64,000 nt of DNA, from the NCBI GenBank assembly GCA_030704615.1, contig CM060733.1:66712001-66776000 (forward strand), written 5' to 3'. The DNA comes from Takakia lepidozioides. Taxonomy: Eukaryota; Streptophyta; Takakiopsida; Takakiales; Takakiaceae. Positions within the stretch are counted from its first letter, which is position 1, and each line of letters starts with the position of its first letter. The position numbers and the translations under genes are program-made. Below the pieces are notes generated by a model. The model had not been told where the DNA came from and made no database searches. It was given only the letters and a program-made list of their open reading frames with translations. Below are positions 1 through 11,280 of this stretch, in pieces.

Positions 1-1312
1 TAAAAATTCAGGGGGAGAAGAGAGTTTGAGTCTCTAAGAGGAAAGAGGAAAAATAAAATAAAACACTAATAAAGGTTTCAAACCCGACCTACTCTCCCTC
101 TTCGGAGAGAGTTCGAGTTCCGAGAATAAAATTGTTTCCAATTCGCCATTCTCCCCCACCGGACTGGGTTCGAATCCCCTAGTGATGCTCGAAGATATGG
201 CCGGTGCAAAGTTGATTGTTTTTCTATTCTCACACGGCTTGGAAGGACTTTGAGCCTGAGGGGATAAAAATTTATGGGGAGAAGAGAGTTTGAGTCTCTG
301 AGAGGAAAAATGAAAAATAAAAAGAAACAGATAATAAAGGTTTCAAACCCGACCTACTCTCCCTCTTCGGAGAGAGTTCGAGTGCCCAGATATAAAAATT
401 GTTTTAAAAACCGCCATTCTCCCCACCGGACTGGGTTCGAATCCCCTAGTGATGCTGGAAGATATGGCCGGTGCAAAGTTGATTGTTCTACTCTAGCAAG
501 GCTTGGAAGGACTTTGAGCCTAAGGGGATAAAAATTCAGGGGGAGAAGAGAGTTTGAGTCTCTCAGAGGAAAGAGGAAAAATAAAAATAAACAGATAATA
601 AAGGTTTCAAACCCGACCTACTCTCCCTCTTCGGAGAGTTCGAGTGCCCAGATAAAAATTGTTTCAAAACTCCCATTCTCCCCCACCCGACTGGGTTCGA
701 ATCCCCTAGTGATGCTGGAAGATATGGCCAGTGCAAAGTTGATTGTTCTACTCTAACAACTTGGAAGGACTTTGAGCCCGAGGGGATAAAAATTCAGGGG
801 GAGAAGAGAGTTTGAGTCTCTGAGAGGAAAGAGGAAAAATAAAAATAAAACCATAATAAAGGTTTCAAACCCGACCTACTCTCCCTCTTCGGAGAGAGTT
901 CGAGTGCCCAGATAAAAATTGTTTCAAAACCGCCATTCTCCCCCACCGGACTGGGTTCGAATCCCCTAGTGATGCTGCTCTGAAGATATTAACCAGTTGA
1001 AAGTTTGATTGTCTATTCTAACAAGGCTTGGAAGGACTTTGAGCCTGAGGGGATAAAAATTCAGGGAGAAGATAGTTTGAGATCTCTAAGAGGAAAGAGG
1101 AAAAATAAAAATTAAAACAAATAAAAAGTGCCCAGATAAAAATTGTTTCAAAACTGCCATTCTCCCCCACCGGACTGGGTTCGAATCCCCTAGTGATGCT
1201 CGAAGATATGGCCAGTGCAAAGTTGATTGTTCTACTCTAACAAGGCTTGGAAGGACTTTGAGCCTGAGGGGACAAAAATTCAGGGGGAGAAGAGAGTATG
1301 AGTCTCTGAGAG

Positions 1313-1468
1313 GCCATGAAGTTAGGGAAGAGCACCAAACACAAAAAACACACTTTTTACTGTTTGGGGGATGGTAGCCATCGTTCCACAGCCCTTTGGA
1401 AAGCCTCACACGCCTCCAAACCACTTGCGCATATCACCAGGTACTTGCAAATGAAGATTTGAAAAGAA
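1313..1468 (+). repeat. Inserted ~155-bp module, copy 1, in the 260-bp array
   Basis: Begins GCCATGAAGTTAGGGAAG and replaces the normal end of the unit's first third. A near-identical module lies at 2230-2388. The two are ~917 bp apart, which gives the array a higher-order period of three to four basic units. Confidence 0.85.
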
Positions 1469-2229
1469 CAGATAATAAAGGTTTTCAAACCCGACCTACT
1501 CTCCCTTCGGAGAGAGTTCGAGTGCCCAGATAAAAATTGTTTCAAAACCGCCATTCTCCCCCACCGGGACTGGTTCGAATCCCCTAGTGATGCTGGAAGA
1601 TATGGACGGTGCAAAAGTTGATTGTTCTACTCTAGCAAGGCTTGGAAGGACTTTGAGCCTAAGGGGATAAAAATTCAGGGGGAGAAGAGAGTTTGAGTCT
1701 CTCAGAGGAAAGAGAAAAAATAAAACTAAACACATAATAAAGGTTTCAAACCCGACCTACTCTCCCTCTTCGGAAAGAGTTCGAGTGCCCAGATAAAAAA
1801 TGTTTCAAAACCGCCATTCTCCCCCACCGGACTGGGGTTCGAATCCCTAGTGATGCTCGAAGATATGGCCGGTGCAAAGTTTGATGTTCTATTCTAACAA
1901 GGCTTGGAAGGACTTTGAGCCTAAGGGGATAAAAATTCAGGGGGAGAAGAGAGTTTGAGTCTCTGAGAGGAAAGAGGAAAAATAAAAATAAACAAATAAT
2001 AAAGGTTTCAAACCCGACCTACCTCCTCTTCGGAGGAGAGAGTTCGAGTGCCCAGATAAAAATTGTTTCAAAACTGCCATTTCCCCACCGGACTGGGTTC
2101 GAATCCCCTAGTGATGCTCGAAGATATGGCCAGTGCCAAAGTTGATTGTTCTACTCTAACAAGGCTTGGAAGGACTTTTAGCTGAGGGGACAAAATTCAG
2201 GGGGAGAAGAGAGTTTGAGTCTCTGAGAG

Positions 2230-2388
2230 GCCATGAAGTTAGGGAAGAGCACCAAACACAAAAAACACATTTTTTACTGTTTGGGGGATGGTAGCCATCG
2301 TTCCATAGCCCTTTGGAAAGCCTCACACGCCTCCAAATCACTTGCGCATATCACCAGGTACTTGCAAATGAAGATTTGAAAAGAAACA
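2230..2388 (+). repeat. Inserted ~155-bp module, copy 2, in the 260-bp array
   Basis: Second copy of the module at 1313-1468, in the same orientation and at the same place within the basic unit. The two copies differ by only a few substitutions, so the higher-order block was duplicated after the module entered. Confidence 0.85.
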
Positions 2389-2784
2389 GATAATAAAGGT
2401 TTCAAACCCGACCTACTCTCCCTCTTCGGAGAGAGTGCGAGTGCCCAGATAAAATTGTTTTCAAAACCGCCATTTCCCCCACCGGACGGGGTTCGAATCC
2501 CTAGTGATGCTGGAAGATATGGCCAGTGCAAAGTTGATTGTTCTATTTTAACAAGGTTGAAGGACTTTGAGCCCGAGGGGATGGGGATTAAAAATTCAGC
2601 GCTTCCGCCCGCTGACGCGACCAACGTCACATCAGTTTTGCCGAAAAATCAGTAAAACATGAGTTAGGTGAAAAATATGTCACGAAGGTGGACACGTTGT
2701 ATTCCAAGCGCCACCTTGGCAAGTGAATGAATTATTTTATATACTCCATCCGCCAATATTTGTAAAATCATTATTGTTAAATTG

Positions 2785-3280
2785 GTGCGACCTCCAAATG
2801 GTGGTTGGTCATAGATTTATCTTATTTTTTAATTTGCGACCACCAGAGAGGGGTGTGTCGCAGCCATTTTTGTTTTTAAAAAATAGATGCGACCACCACA
2901 GGGGTGGTGGTCGAATTTTTTTCTTTCTTAAACAGTTGCACAACCAGTACTGTGGTCGCACAATTTTTATTTTATTTTAATAGGTGCGAGCACCATAGGG
3001 GGGTGGTCGCAACTTTTTCTATTTTTTAATATCTACGACACCAGCATGGGGGTGGTCGCAGCATTTTTCAGTTTTTAATAGGTGCGACACCAGCAAGAGG
3101 GGTCGCAGGCAATTTTTGTTAATATGATAATAATAATTTCTAGGACCAGAGCATGGGGTGGTCGCACACATTTTTCTTTTTTTAATAGGTGCGACCACCA
3201 AAAAGGAGGGTGGTCGCAACATTTTTCCTTTTTTTTTAATATCTGCGACACCAGCATGCGGGTGGGTCGCAGCAGTTTTT
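2785..3280 (+). repeat. Array of short palindromes (GCGACCACC type), left of hAT copy 1
   Basis: About ten imperfect palindromes built on GCGACCACC...GGTGGTCGC (near 2788, 2837, 2889, 2936, 2985, 3031, 3083, 3150, 3190, 3244). They are separated by ~20-30 bp T-rich linkers ending in AATAGGTGCGAC or similar. A matching array in the opposite polarity (A-rich linkers) lies at 6950-7240. Together they bracket the hAT transposase like a compound inverted terminal repeat. Confidence 0.85.
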
Positions 3281-3764
3281 TCTAAAACATAACATTATGA
3301 GTTTTTCGTGCAACCTGGAGCGTCGTCTCGTTCCGTCGTTAGCATTGATTCTGATTCGTCGAGCGTTTGTGAGGCTTGGAGGTGGAGGGGATACAAGGTT
3401 GGTCCCAATGCCCTTCACTCTTTTGTAGCAAACACTTCTGTGGCGAGTGAATGTTCTCTATTCCTTGGCAGAGTGTAAGCCAAGAGGAGGGTGCGATCGT
3501 TGCTGTGGTGGCTTCCACCAGAGCCACTGCAACAAATTGTCGAAAAGCACAATACTACATGGTGCATTGATCCACTTGGATTGATGCCGTAGTGTTGGGC
3601 CATTGCATTCTGTTCTAACTTCTATGCTCTTGACAAATCTACCAAGTACACTAGTGTTTCTTCGTTCAACCTTAAGTCTGGATTAGGGTTTGGGTGTGAT
3701 GATGAGGGAGGAGTAGAGGAGGTAGACCCTTGGTTCCGGAGACCGCACAAAAAAGGATGGTGTT

Positions 3765-6679
3765 CAATGTAATTTTTGTGATTGAAAGCTGGCGGGTCGC
3801 AAAAGACATGGATACTCACGGGCTACAGAGATGGGAAGAATGTAGGGTTAGTTGTGCCCCAAAAGCCTCCATACGAGTGAAAGCCCCACTTTGCCCAATG
3901 TGGAGGCGATATCCCACATCTCTTGATGTTGGCCCGCGGCTTCTGAGCCAAAACACTCCAGGTTCGAATCAAAATGTCCCTCAGAGTTACCAGGAGGATT
4001 CTTGCGATAATCAAAATGTCCCTCAGAGTTGTACCCAGGAGGATTCTTGCGATGCGTTTGCTGTTCGTGGAGAAGCCGGTGGGTCAGGAGCAACACTCGA
4101 TTGTACGCCAGCACTTGTACGGACCAGACCATTGAGACAACAATCAATGCAAGAAGGCTTAAATTTGTCGCACAGAGGACTCTGGATAAGAAGTGGGCCC
4201 AATTTTTTTACGAGGCCAATATTCCGTGAGGCTTCCTGCGTTTGTGGCTGCTGTCAAAACCACGTCTGATTCCAAGTCCACCTACACACCTCCGAGTTAT
4301 CGTGATCTCCGCACAGGATTGCTAGAAGAGGCTATGTCTGACCTCACCCAAAAGGTGAATCCGGAAATATGGAAGCACTATATGTGCGGACGGTTGGAGT
4401 TCTGTTACTAATCGACCACTGTTCAATGTCATGCTGGTCTGTCCTACGGGGGAACAATTTTTGGGATCCATTGACACAAGCGGGGAGAGAAAAGATGCAC
4501 GTTATCAAGCAGGGTTGTTGACGAGTTTCATCGATAAAATTGGAGCTGATAAAATTATCCAAGTGTGCACGGACAATGCATCTATGGTTATGGCCGATAT
4601 TTTGATGGTATGATATCCTCATCTATATTATCAAGGGTGTGCTGCTCATATCTTTGATCTCCTTTTGGAGGATTGGGGAAAAGAATCATGGATGAAACAA
4701 CTAGTAAAAAGGGCAAAGTCGGTTGTGACGTTCATTTGTACACATCACATCCCTCTAGCATTGTTTAGAAAGCATGAACCCAAATACAGCTTTAGGAACC
4801 CGGGTGAAACCCGCTTTACCACAAACTTTTTGATGGTAGATCGATTGGTGACTGTGAGGGCGGGTATGGAGCAGGTGATCATTGACCCTCAATGGGATGC
4901 ATATGTGGGCACCTTACGCGACTCTCGCAAGTCCAAGTCTATGAACAAAAGTTGGAGGGTCCGCGCAATCATTCGCTCCAACAATTTCTGGGCGAAATGT
5001 GCAAATTTTGTGTACATGGTGGAGCCGGTGTTGATTGCTTTGCGGGAGTTTGATGGAAAACAACCAATAATGGGTAAAGCATAGTTCATATTGGAAAACC
5101 TTGATAAGCACGTGCAATCCTTGAGGCGTCATCCATTTTCTATGGGCGATGATTTGGCGGCAAGGACCGATGATGCATTTTACGACCGCAAACGGATGGT
5201 TCGCACGGACTTGTATTATGCGGGGGCCTTGCTGAATCCATTCTTACTGGACAATACGGATTTGAGAGACGATGTGGATGCCAAAGCCGGGCTTGTACGG
5301 GTCATTATGCAACTTGCGCCATTGAACATAGCAGAGCGAGCTTTGTCCGAGTACCAGTGCTTCTCGGATCGCCAGAATCTTTTCCGTGACATGCCGGATC
5401 CAAAAACAATGAACATGTTGCCACATGAATGGTGGGATCTGATTGGAGCTGGAGCAAGAACGTTAGCTCCCATTGCAAAGCGTATTCTTGCTCAAGTGTG
5501 CTCTGCCTCGTTCTGTGAGCGGAACTAGAGCAGTTACTCGTTTGTTCACAACAAGATTCGCAATAGGTTGAATCCTGCCAGGGCTGACAAATTGGTTTAT
5601 GTCTACACGAACTGTAGGCTACTGCGAGAGATGACAGCAAATGACGCATCTACATGGTACAAAAAGAATCTGTTGTCTGAAGAATCTGCCTCAAAGGTCC
5701 AATCTAGCAACAATGATGACACCGACGCCGCGAGGGACTCCGACTCCAACGGTTGGGATGGGTCCGATGATGTGGGCAATCCTCCACATGACCCATATGA
5801 ATTTAATGATGATGATGCTGCAATGTATCCATCCTTCGATGACCTTGTTGTTGATGAACTGCGACATGGTGTCATCCCAATTGCGGACCTTCTTCCCCCA
5901 GTGGAGCACACTCTCAACAATGAAGTTGCGGTCAACTCTCCCCCACCACAAGTTTCACGGACTGCGGGAGATGTGTAGGTCGAATCGTCGGATGATGACA
6001 ACCGGCCGTTGTCATTCCTTCACCGACATCGTGCCCCTGTGAACCGTGCTTCATCTCATGCCGCTCCATCTCATGTTTCTCTTTCTCAAGCCGGTCCATC
6101 CCAGGCTGGTCCATCTAGTCTCTCTCCCCCTCATGTAATTCCTTCCATTGCTACTCCAATCCTGGGAGATGCTTCTTCTGCTGCGGGACTTCTACAAGTC
6201 GAACCATCGGATGACGACAACCGGCCATTGTCGTTTCATTTGGCCCGACGACGTCTGCATGTGAACCGTGCTCCCTCAACCCTCGTTGGTCCTCTCATGC
6301 CCCTTCCTCTCATGTCGGCCCATCTGCTATACGTGCGAGTAGCCTTCCTCATACGAGACTTGCTCCAAGGCCACCACGAAATCCGAGACAAGACCAGAAA
6401 CGGCAAAGAATTGTGCAGCCTTTTGTTGGTGACCGACTTGTGAACAGGCCTGATACCTTAGATGGTATTCATGATAGGAGTGGAAATTGACGAGAGAGAC
6501 AACTGAACGTACTCCGAGGACGACTACAGGTCCAACGGCCAGTTGCCTCTGGAAACGGAAGAACAGATGGAGATCATGATTCTAGCACTGATCATGGGAA
6601 CGGGGGTGAAGTAAGTGGGGACGAAGATTTTGTACTAGGCGTGAGATCATACCATCATCGTCGTGCCAGACGGAACTAG
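3765..6679 (+). pseudogene. hAT-superfamily transposase (BED-DUF659-hAT dimerization), copy 1, decayed
   Basis: The conceptual protein binds element ends and catalyses cut-and-paste transposition. Domains in order: a BED-type zinc finger with C-x2-C at 3768-3779; a DUF659-like catalytic region at ~4368-4700 containing DGWSSVTNRPLFNVML; the hAT C-terminal dimerization region at ~5410-5630 (KRILAQVCSASFCERN); and a long acidic, Ser/Pro-rich tail ending at the stop at 6677-6679. It is broken by frame changes near 3780-4270, 4360 and 6390 and by in-frame stops at 4611, 5082, 5526, 5976 and 6488. Comparison with copy 2 (13829-16434, minus strand) shows that the stops at 5082 and 5526 replace TGG, and those at 4611 and probably 6488 replace CGA. 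All are C-to-T type transitions on one strand or the other. An internal repeat lies between the BED finger and the core (~3970-4050). Confidence 0.88.
5976..6290 (+). repeat. Duplication inside the hAT copy 1 C-terminal tail
   Basis: A segment encoding SDDDNRPLSF followed by a basic stretch and VNRA occurs at ~5979-6055 and again at ~6198-6275, about 219 bp apart, with synonymous-looking differences. Copy 2 shows the motif once (near 14280, minus strand). The tail therefore grew by tandem duplication in copy 1. Confidence 0.75.
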
Positions 6680-6949
6680 GTACATCTATAACTTCTGTCA
6701 CATGATGTGTAGTATGTTTCCATGGATATCCATGTTTCAGTTTGGGTACATGCATACGTGTACGGAAATACTATGGTGGAATATGTGTACCCAACAAAGG
6801 GTTTGGTGGTTGTGCGTGTGTTTGTGTTTCGTCATTACCTTTATATTGTTGATTTCCTATTATGGTTTCGAAAGCCACAAAGGCCAGGTGCAGCTCCCAA
6901 CATTCATCTTCCCCTTCACAAATCCCACCCCCCTACAACCACCCCCCTG

Positions 6950-7240
6950 CTAGTGGTTGCATCTATTAAAAAAAAAGAAAATAGTGCGACCACCAGCAGG
7001 TGGTGGTCGCACCTATTTGTTTTAAACAAAATTTCTACGACCATCTCCCTGCTGGTGGTCGCGCATATTAAAAATAATAATAATTATGCGACCACCTCCC
7101 TGTTGGTGGTCGCACCTATTAAAAAAAAAAAAAATCTGCGACCACCCCCCTGCTGGTGGTCGCACATAATAAATAAAAGAAAAATGATGCAACCACCCCT
7201 TGCTGGCGGTCGCAGTGGGGGTGGTCATAACTATTACTAG
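6950..7240 (-). repeat. Array of short palindromes, right of hAT copy 1
   Basis: Five palindromes near 6989, 7045, 7087, 7137 and 7187 of the type GCGACCACC...GGTGGTCGC, about 50 bp apart with A-rich linkers. The linker polarity is opposite to the array at 2785-3280. The best unit pairs GCGACCACC with GGTGGTCGC without mismatch. The array ends ~20 bp upstream of a TATA-containing module that precedes the RING gene. Confidence 0.87.
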
Positions 7241-7632
7241 CGCGCGCCCCGAGTGTGGGGAGTTTATAAGGCCTTGGAGGCCATTCTCTCCCTCACTTTT
7301 CTCCACACCAGGTTTTGATGGGCGATGAGATGTTGTATTCCTTGTCATTGAGTCCAAGTGGAGAGGGGTGCTATTGGTTGGGTGGGGGGTATTTTGGGCC
7401 GTCGGTTTCTACGAAATCGATGCTGAGTACCTCCCGAGAAGCCCTCCTCTCGCACCCATGTTTTTTTCATTGCACATTGCGTCATATCACCTAGAACTGC
7501 GGAGGGAGTGACACGTGCCTCTAGTACTTGGGGAGGATTCATTAGGGAGTAGGATTAGGTACAATTTAGGAGGGTTGGGAGAGCATTTTTCTTAGCAAAC
7601 ACCTGTCAAGTAGGGGTAAGCCAGAGCCATAA
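7240..7632 (+). promoter_or_regulatory. TATA-box module and leader upstream of the RING gene, copy 1
   Basis: TTTATAAGGCC at ~7262-7272 is followed by CCATTCTCTCCCTCACTTTTC. This matches modules at 12015, 17729 and (inverted) 13485, all of which have TATAAG, then CATTCTCC, then CTCACTT. A second block, TTGGTTGGGTGGGGGGTATTTT, at ~7373 recurs at ~17841. Conservation between the two composite loci and position before the RING ORF argue for a core promoter and leader. No transcript evidence is available. Confidence 0.6.
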
Positions 7633-10169
7633 ATGGCGGAGGAGGAAGACAGAGGAGGTCATCCCAGGGATGACGATAATGAATTTGGACCTCCCAAAAA
7701 AAAACCAAAAGGGGCCAGGCACGAACTTCGTTGGGACATATATAATGACCCCAACATTCTTGCGGAACCAGGTTGGGAAGTTTGGAGGTTGGGGCAGCGG
7801 TGGTTGCTTAGTGTTTGTAGGAAATTTGTGATTGGTGTCACATAAATCGTTTGTGGCCCAGAGATAGGCATGATCCACAAACCAAACAAAATCAAGCTAG
7901 CTTGCATTCCTGCGCCAACCCGCATTTCCGCCACGGGGCAGAGGAGGTACATACAACATTGTGGGGTCAACCGCTCGTCAACAACAAGGTCCCGTATTTA
8001 TTTGCGGCCATGTTGTACACAGAGTTGATTTTATTGCGACCAGTAGATTGACAAATTGCCACTGCGAGACAACGTACTAGACTATGCATGTTCTCTGATA
8101 TCCCAGACTTGTATATACGTCAGGGGCATGACATCATACGGTTGGATGGAAACGACGAGGTGGAAGAAGGAGGAAAGGCAGACCAACCTCCAGATTATAC
8201 GCCGCAACAGGTCTCCGCAGCCGGGCCTTCAACGTCTGAGGTGGAGGGGGGCGAGGTACGCTTTCAGTTGGAGGAGCAGTTGGCCGCACATGAATAGCAC
8301 ATCAAGGACCTGCAGAACATTGTTCATTTGCAACGGTGGCAAATAGCGAAGCTGCCGGAAAGAATGGGGTTGGGGACTCTAGACAGCGTACGCGGTGTGC
8401 TTCAGGACCCGAGGCCAATCACCAACGAGCAAGACATATTGGGGCGTTTGAATATGCCACCAATGAACATTGACCGCGTCATCGATAGGGTTGACTCAAT
8501 CGGGCATGGGAATGAAGTGCAAACGCCTAAACTGGACCCGGCGAGGGTTGAGGAAGAAAGACTTGCGGCGGAGAGGGCAAGAAAAGGGAAGGACCCCATA
8601 GTGGAAACTGGGGAATGTTCAGCCGTGCAAATTTCATCGGCCCGGGAACAGGAATTAGAGCAGCCTTTGTGGGGGAACGCGAGCAAGCTAGGGCTGTTGC
8701 ATATTGGTACTCAAATGCCATGCAAATCCGATCGTGGCCATGGTTGAAGGGGAATTGGCGGAATTGGGTGACATGGGTGGGCCATCTAACATCGCGGGAA
8801 ACACGGATAGAAGAAGCATTGTCCTCCCTCCAACGTGCAGCACATTTGTCGAATCAAAGCGTAGACATCATCTTTGCTAATTTGCAAAGGCACGACACTG
8901 TGCGTGATGTATTCACGTCGAAGTACACTGGATTCACCACATGGGGTGATGTGGATGCCATGTTTGAGCAGTGTGTGTATATAATTTCCGATATCAATAA
9001 AAGCATAAACTGGGATTTGGAAGTAGAGGAGGAGTGGAACAGCAAGCCGAGGATGTCATCCAACATTCATGAGGATGAACGGACGTGGATACCACGGAGC
9101 AATCCAGCGTCATGGGTAACAGATGGTACGGTGTGCACAATGTGCCTAAGCCCTTACGGACCGGAGGGAGGCTATATGCTTGGTTCATGTGGCCATTTGT
9201 TCCACCCCGCATGTCTCATATCGGCAGCCATGCGAGCCAGCCAATGCCCTGACTGTCGTGGACCAATCCATCGACGTTTCTACGAGTTGTTTAGGTTGCT
9301 AGACAATATGCCCACGGGATACGAGTACAACCGGTACAACATGCCATTGGATGTATCGCCTTACGATTTTTTAAATTGGCAGCACTGGGGGGGGGGGGGC
9401 AATGACATGGGATGCTCCAAGAGAGATGCACACCTTGGATGCTATGACGTTAACTAGGGTTAAAGATCCGGTGACCTTTTGGGTGACATCCAACTGGGAA
9501 ATAACCGTGCGTGCTCGAGGCATACGGGACCCAGTCCAAATGAAGCTTTTTTGCCGGAACTTGGGAGGGCATTGGAGCTGTACCAGACAAAGATTCTTCC
9601 GACTGCCTGAGGATCCGTGGGTGCCAGCGGAAAACGACCCATACAATAGCGAACCGATTGGGAGAGACCTATTTCTGAGGGAGTTGGAGGCCGCTAGCAT
9701 CCGTTGGGAGGATATGAATGAGAGGTATTGGGTGCCTCGTCGGGATGAAGGGCCATTTCCTCCAGAGTTGCGCAGAGACCCCCAGCAGGAGGAGGTGTTG
9801 GACAATTTCAAGGCTGCCATCACGAGTGTTGTAAAGTATTGGCAGAACACATGGCGTGACCAAGTTGCCCATATTCCAGGGTTGTTCTTGCCACTTCCAA
9901 ACATATCGGATTTAATTGCAAAATTGCATAAAGCCGTAGCAAGAGCGACAAACCCGGCTGTGGCAAATGTGGAAGAGAGTCAGCACTCGCCTAGAACGCT
10001 ACGCATGATGGCAAGGGTGGACCATACAACACTGGGTCCCTCTTTGACCACTCGAGCCCAGGTTCGAGCTCTCCGTACTGGTGGAGGCACGTCCTCTACA
10101 CCCGGAGCATCTTCATCAACATCTGGAGATGACGACAACGAAGTAATAAATCTAGATGAAGATGACTAG
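7633..10169 (+). pseudogene. Transposon-associated RING-H2 protein with NLS-like and SUMO-interaction-like motifs, broken
   Basis: The conceptual protein is ~840 residues. It has an acidic N-terminus, then a nuclear-localization-like PPKKKPKG; a Glu/Arg-rich, probably coiled-coil middle (8240-8600); a RING-H2 finger at 9134-9256 spaced C-x2-C, C-x-H-x2-H-x2-C, C-x2-C; and an acidic C-terminus with VINLDEDD, which resembles a SUMO-interaction motif. RING fingers usually recruit ubiquitin E2 enzymes, and RING plus SIM is the layout of SUMO-targeted ubiquitin ligases. That function is inferred here. Lesions: frameshift near 7830, TGA at 8049, TAG at 8295 (probably from CAG), frameshift in a G run near 8670, and frameshift in a 13-G run at 9387-9399. 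A remnant of the same gene lies at 18051-18345 beside hAT copy 2. It may instead be a captured host gene. Confidence 0.78.
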
Positions 10170-10284
10170 AAATGTTAGAAACGTAGGGAGTAGGCCAAAG
10201 GTCTCAAGTTGCGAAAACTTAAATGTGCAACCCACTGTATAGTCTACGTAATTTTTGGAAATACGAGGTTCATCCTTTGAACCA

Positions 10285-10650
10285 TTTTTTGAATGACCTC
10301 ATACTTGTTCGGTACCTGTTTGACGGCATGTACAATATATTGGCAAAGTTTCAAAACAACCAAAAATTGCTGAATGAATATACCATTGGTTCATCCATTG
10401 CAATATTTTAAATCAAACTCATACTTGTCCGGTACCTTTAAGAGGGCATGTACAATGCAATGGCAAAGTTTGAAAGCATTCAGAAATCGGCACATCAAGT
10501 AACCATTGGTTCCTCCTATGAACCATTTTTTATTGATCTCATACTTGTCCGGTCCATGTAAGAGGCATGTAGAACATACTGACAAAATTTCAAATCATTC
10601 AAATTTTTTATTTATCAATGAACACTTGGTTTATCCTTTTCACCATTAAC
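10285..10650 (+). repeat. Three degenerate ~115-bp tandem units
   Basis: CTCATACTTGTYCGGTACCT recurs near 10297, 10418 and 10538. Each copy is followed by GGCATGTACAAT, then CAAAGTTTCAAA or similar, and ends near CATTGGTTCATCC. A related motif (TTGATCTGATATTAGTCCGGGACC) appears near 12763, inside the right inverted arm. No coding potential is seen. Confidence 0.75.
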
Positions 10651-10693
10651 GATTAATCACGAATAAATGAACAGACAAATAAATCATTTGCCT

Positions 10694-11270
10694 CGAAAGG
10701 ATTTTGGTTCGCTTTGAGACTTGGCCAGTATGTTCAATGTACCATGGAAGAGGCCCCAGAGTAATATGAGATGAACCGAAATTTGTTCAATGGGCCAGCG
10801 GATGTCCAAATGATTTTCGTTCGCTTTGAGACTTGGCCAGTGTGTTCAACGTACCCTCTGATAGGCCCTAGTATAATATGAGATCAATGGAAATTCGTTC
10901 GATGGGCCAATGAGGCGTTCAGTTGTCATCTGGTTTTTGTTCATTACGAAAAAGAAATCCTGCAATGCGTGCACGACACCCATTGAACGGATGTGGTTGA
11001 AGCCCCTTTATTGCCCGCATGTGCTTGAACATGTGTGCAACACATGTGCGGAGACACAACAGACGAATAAATCATTTGTCTCCCCATCGACACCAAGCCA
11101 TTCCATAATGTAATTGAATTTAAATTAATTTTAAGCCAATAAATAGGTTTGCACTGCCTTTCATTGGGGGTATCTGGCACGTATCGATTTTATTTTTGGC
11201 TCAATTTTGTCTTGCGGCTTCAAGCATCCCACTGCTACTTCCCCGCCAGAATTTGGACCAATAAAAAATG
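10694..11270 (+). repeat. Left arm of a foldback (inverted-repeat) structure
   Basis: Segments here recur in reverse complement at 12340-12730. For example, TTGGTTCGCTTTGAGACTTGG at ~10703 pairs with 12700-12725, and the stretch from ~11130 to 11260 (AATAAATAGGTTTGCACTGCC, then GGCTTCAAGCATCCCACT) pairs with 12370-12500. The arms flank ~1.1 kb holding the integrase-derived tandem repeat and a BED fragment. This may be a foldback or MITE-like element. No target duplication is resolved. Confidence 0.72.
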
Positions 11271-11280
11271 TCCCAAAAAA

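Larger units (their letters stand above)
1..2610 (+). repeat. Tandem array of ~260-bp units with tRNA T-arm-like motifs
   Basis: About nine to ten head-to-tail units. The marker GGGGATAAAAATTC recurs near 260, 525, 782, 1049, 1270 (as GGGGACAAAAATTC), 1663, 1925, 2185 (degenerate) and 2577, so the basic period is ~257-267 bp. Each unit has three short stem-loop or loop motifs resembling tRNA T-arms: AGAGA-GTTTGAG-TCTCT, GAGAGTTCGAGTGCC and CTGGGTTCGAATCCC. The last contains a perfect Pol III B-box core (GGTTCGAATCC). No ORF is conserved from unit to unit and I see no coding signal. Two units carry an extra ~155-bp module. The left end runs off the window. Confidence 0.93.

Noticed and set aside
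120-1000. tRNA genes, because of GGTTCGAATCC
   Set aside because: Only T-arm-like pieces are present. No acceptor, D-arm or anticodon arm could be folded around them.
274-2655. Open frames in the 260-bp array on both strands
   Set aside because: They follow the repeat period, differ from unit to unit by frame, and match no protein. They are a by-product of low stop density.
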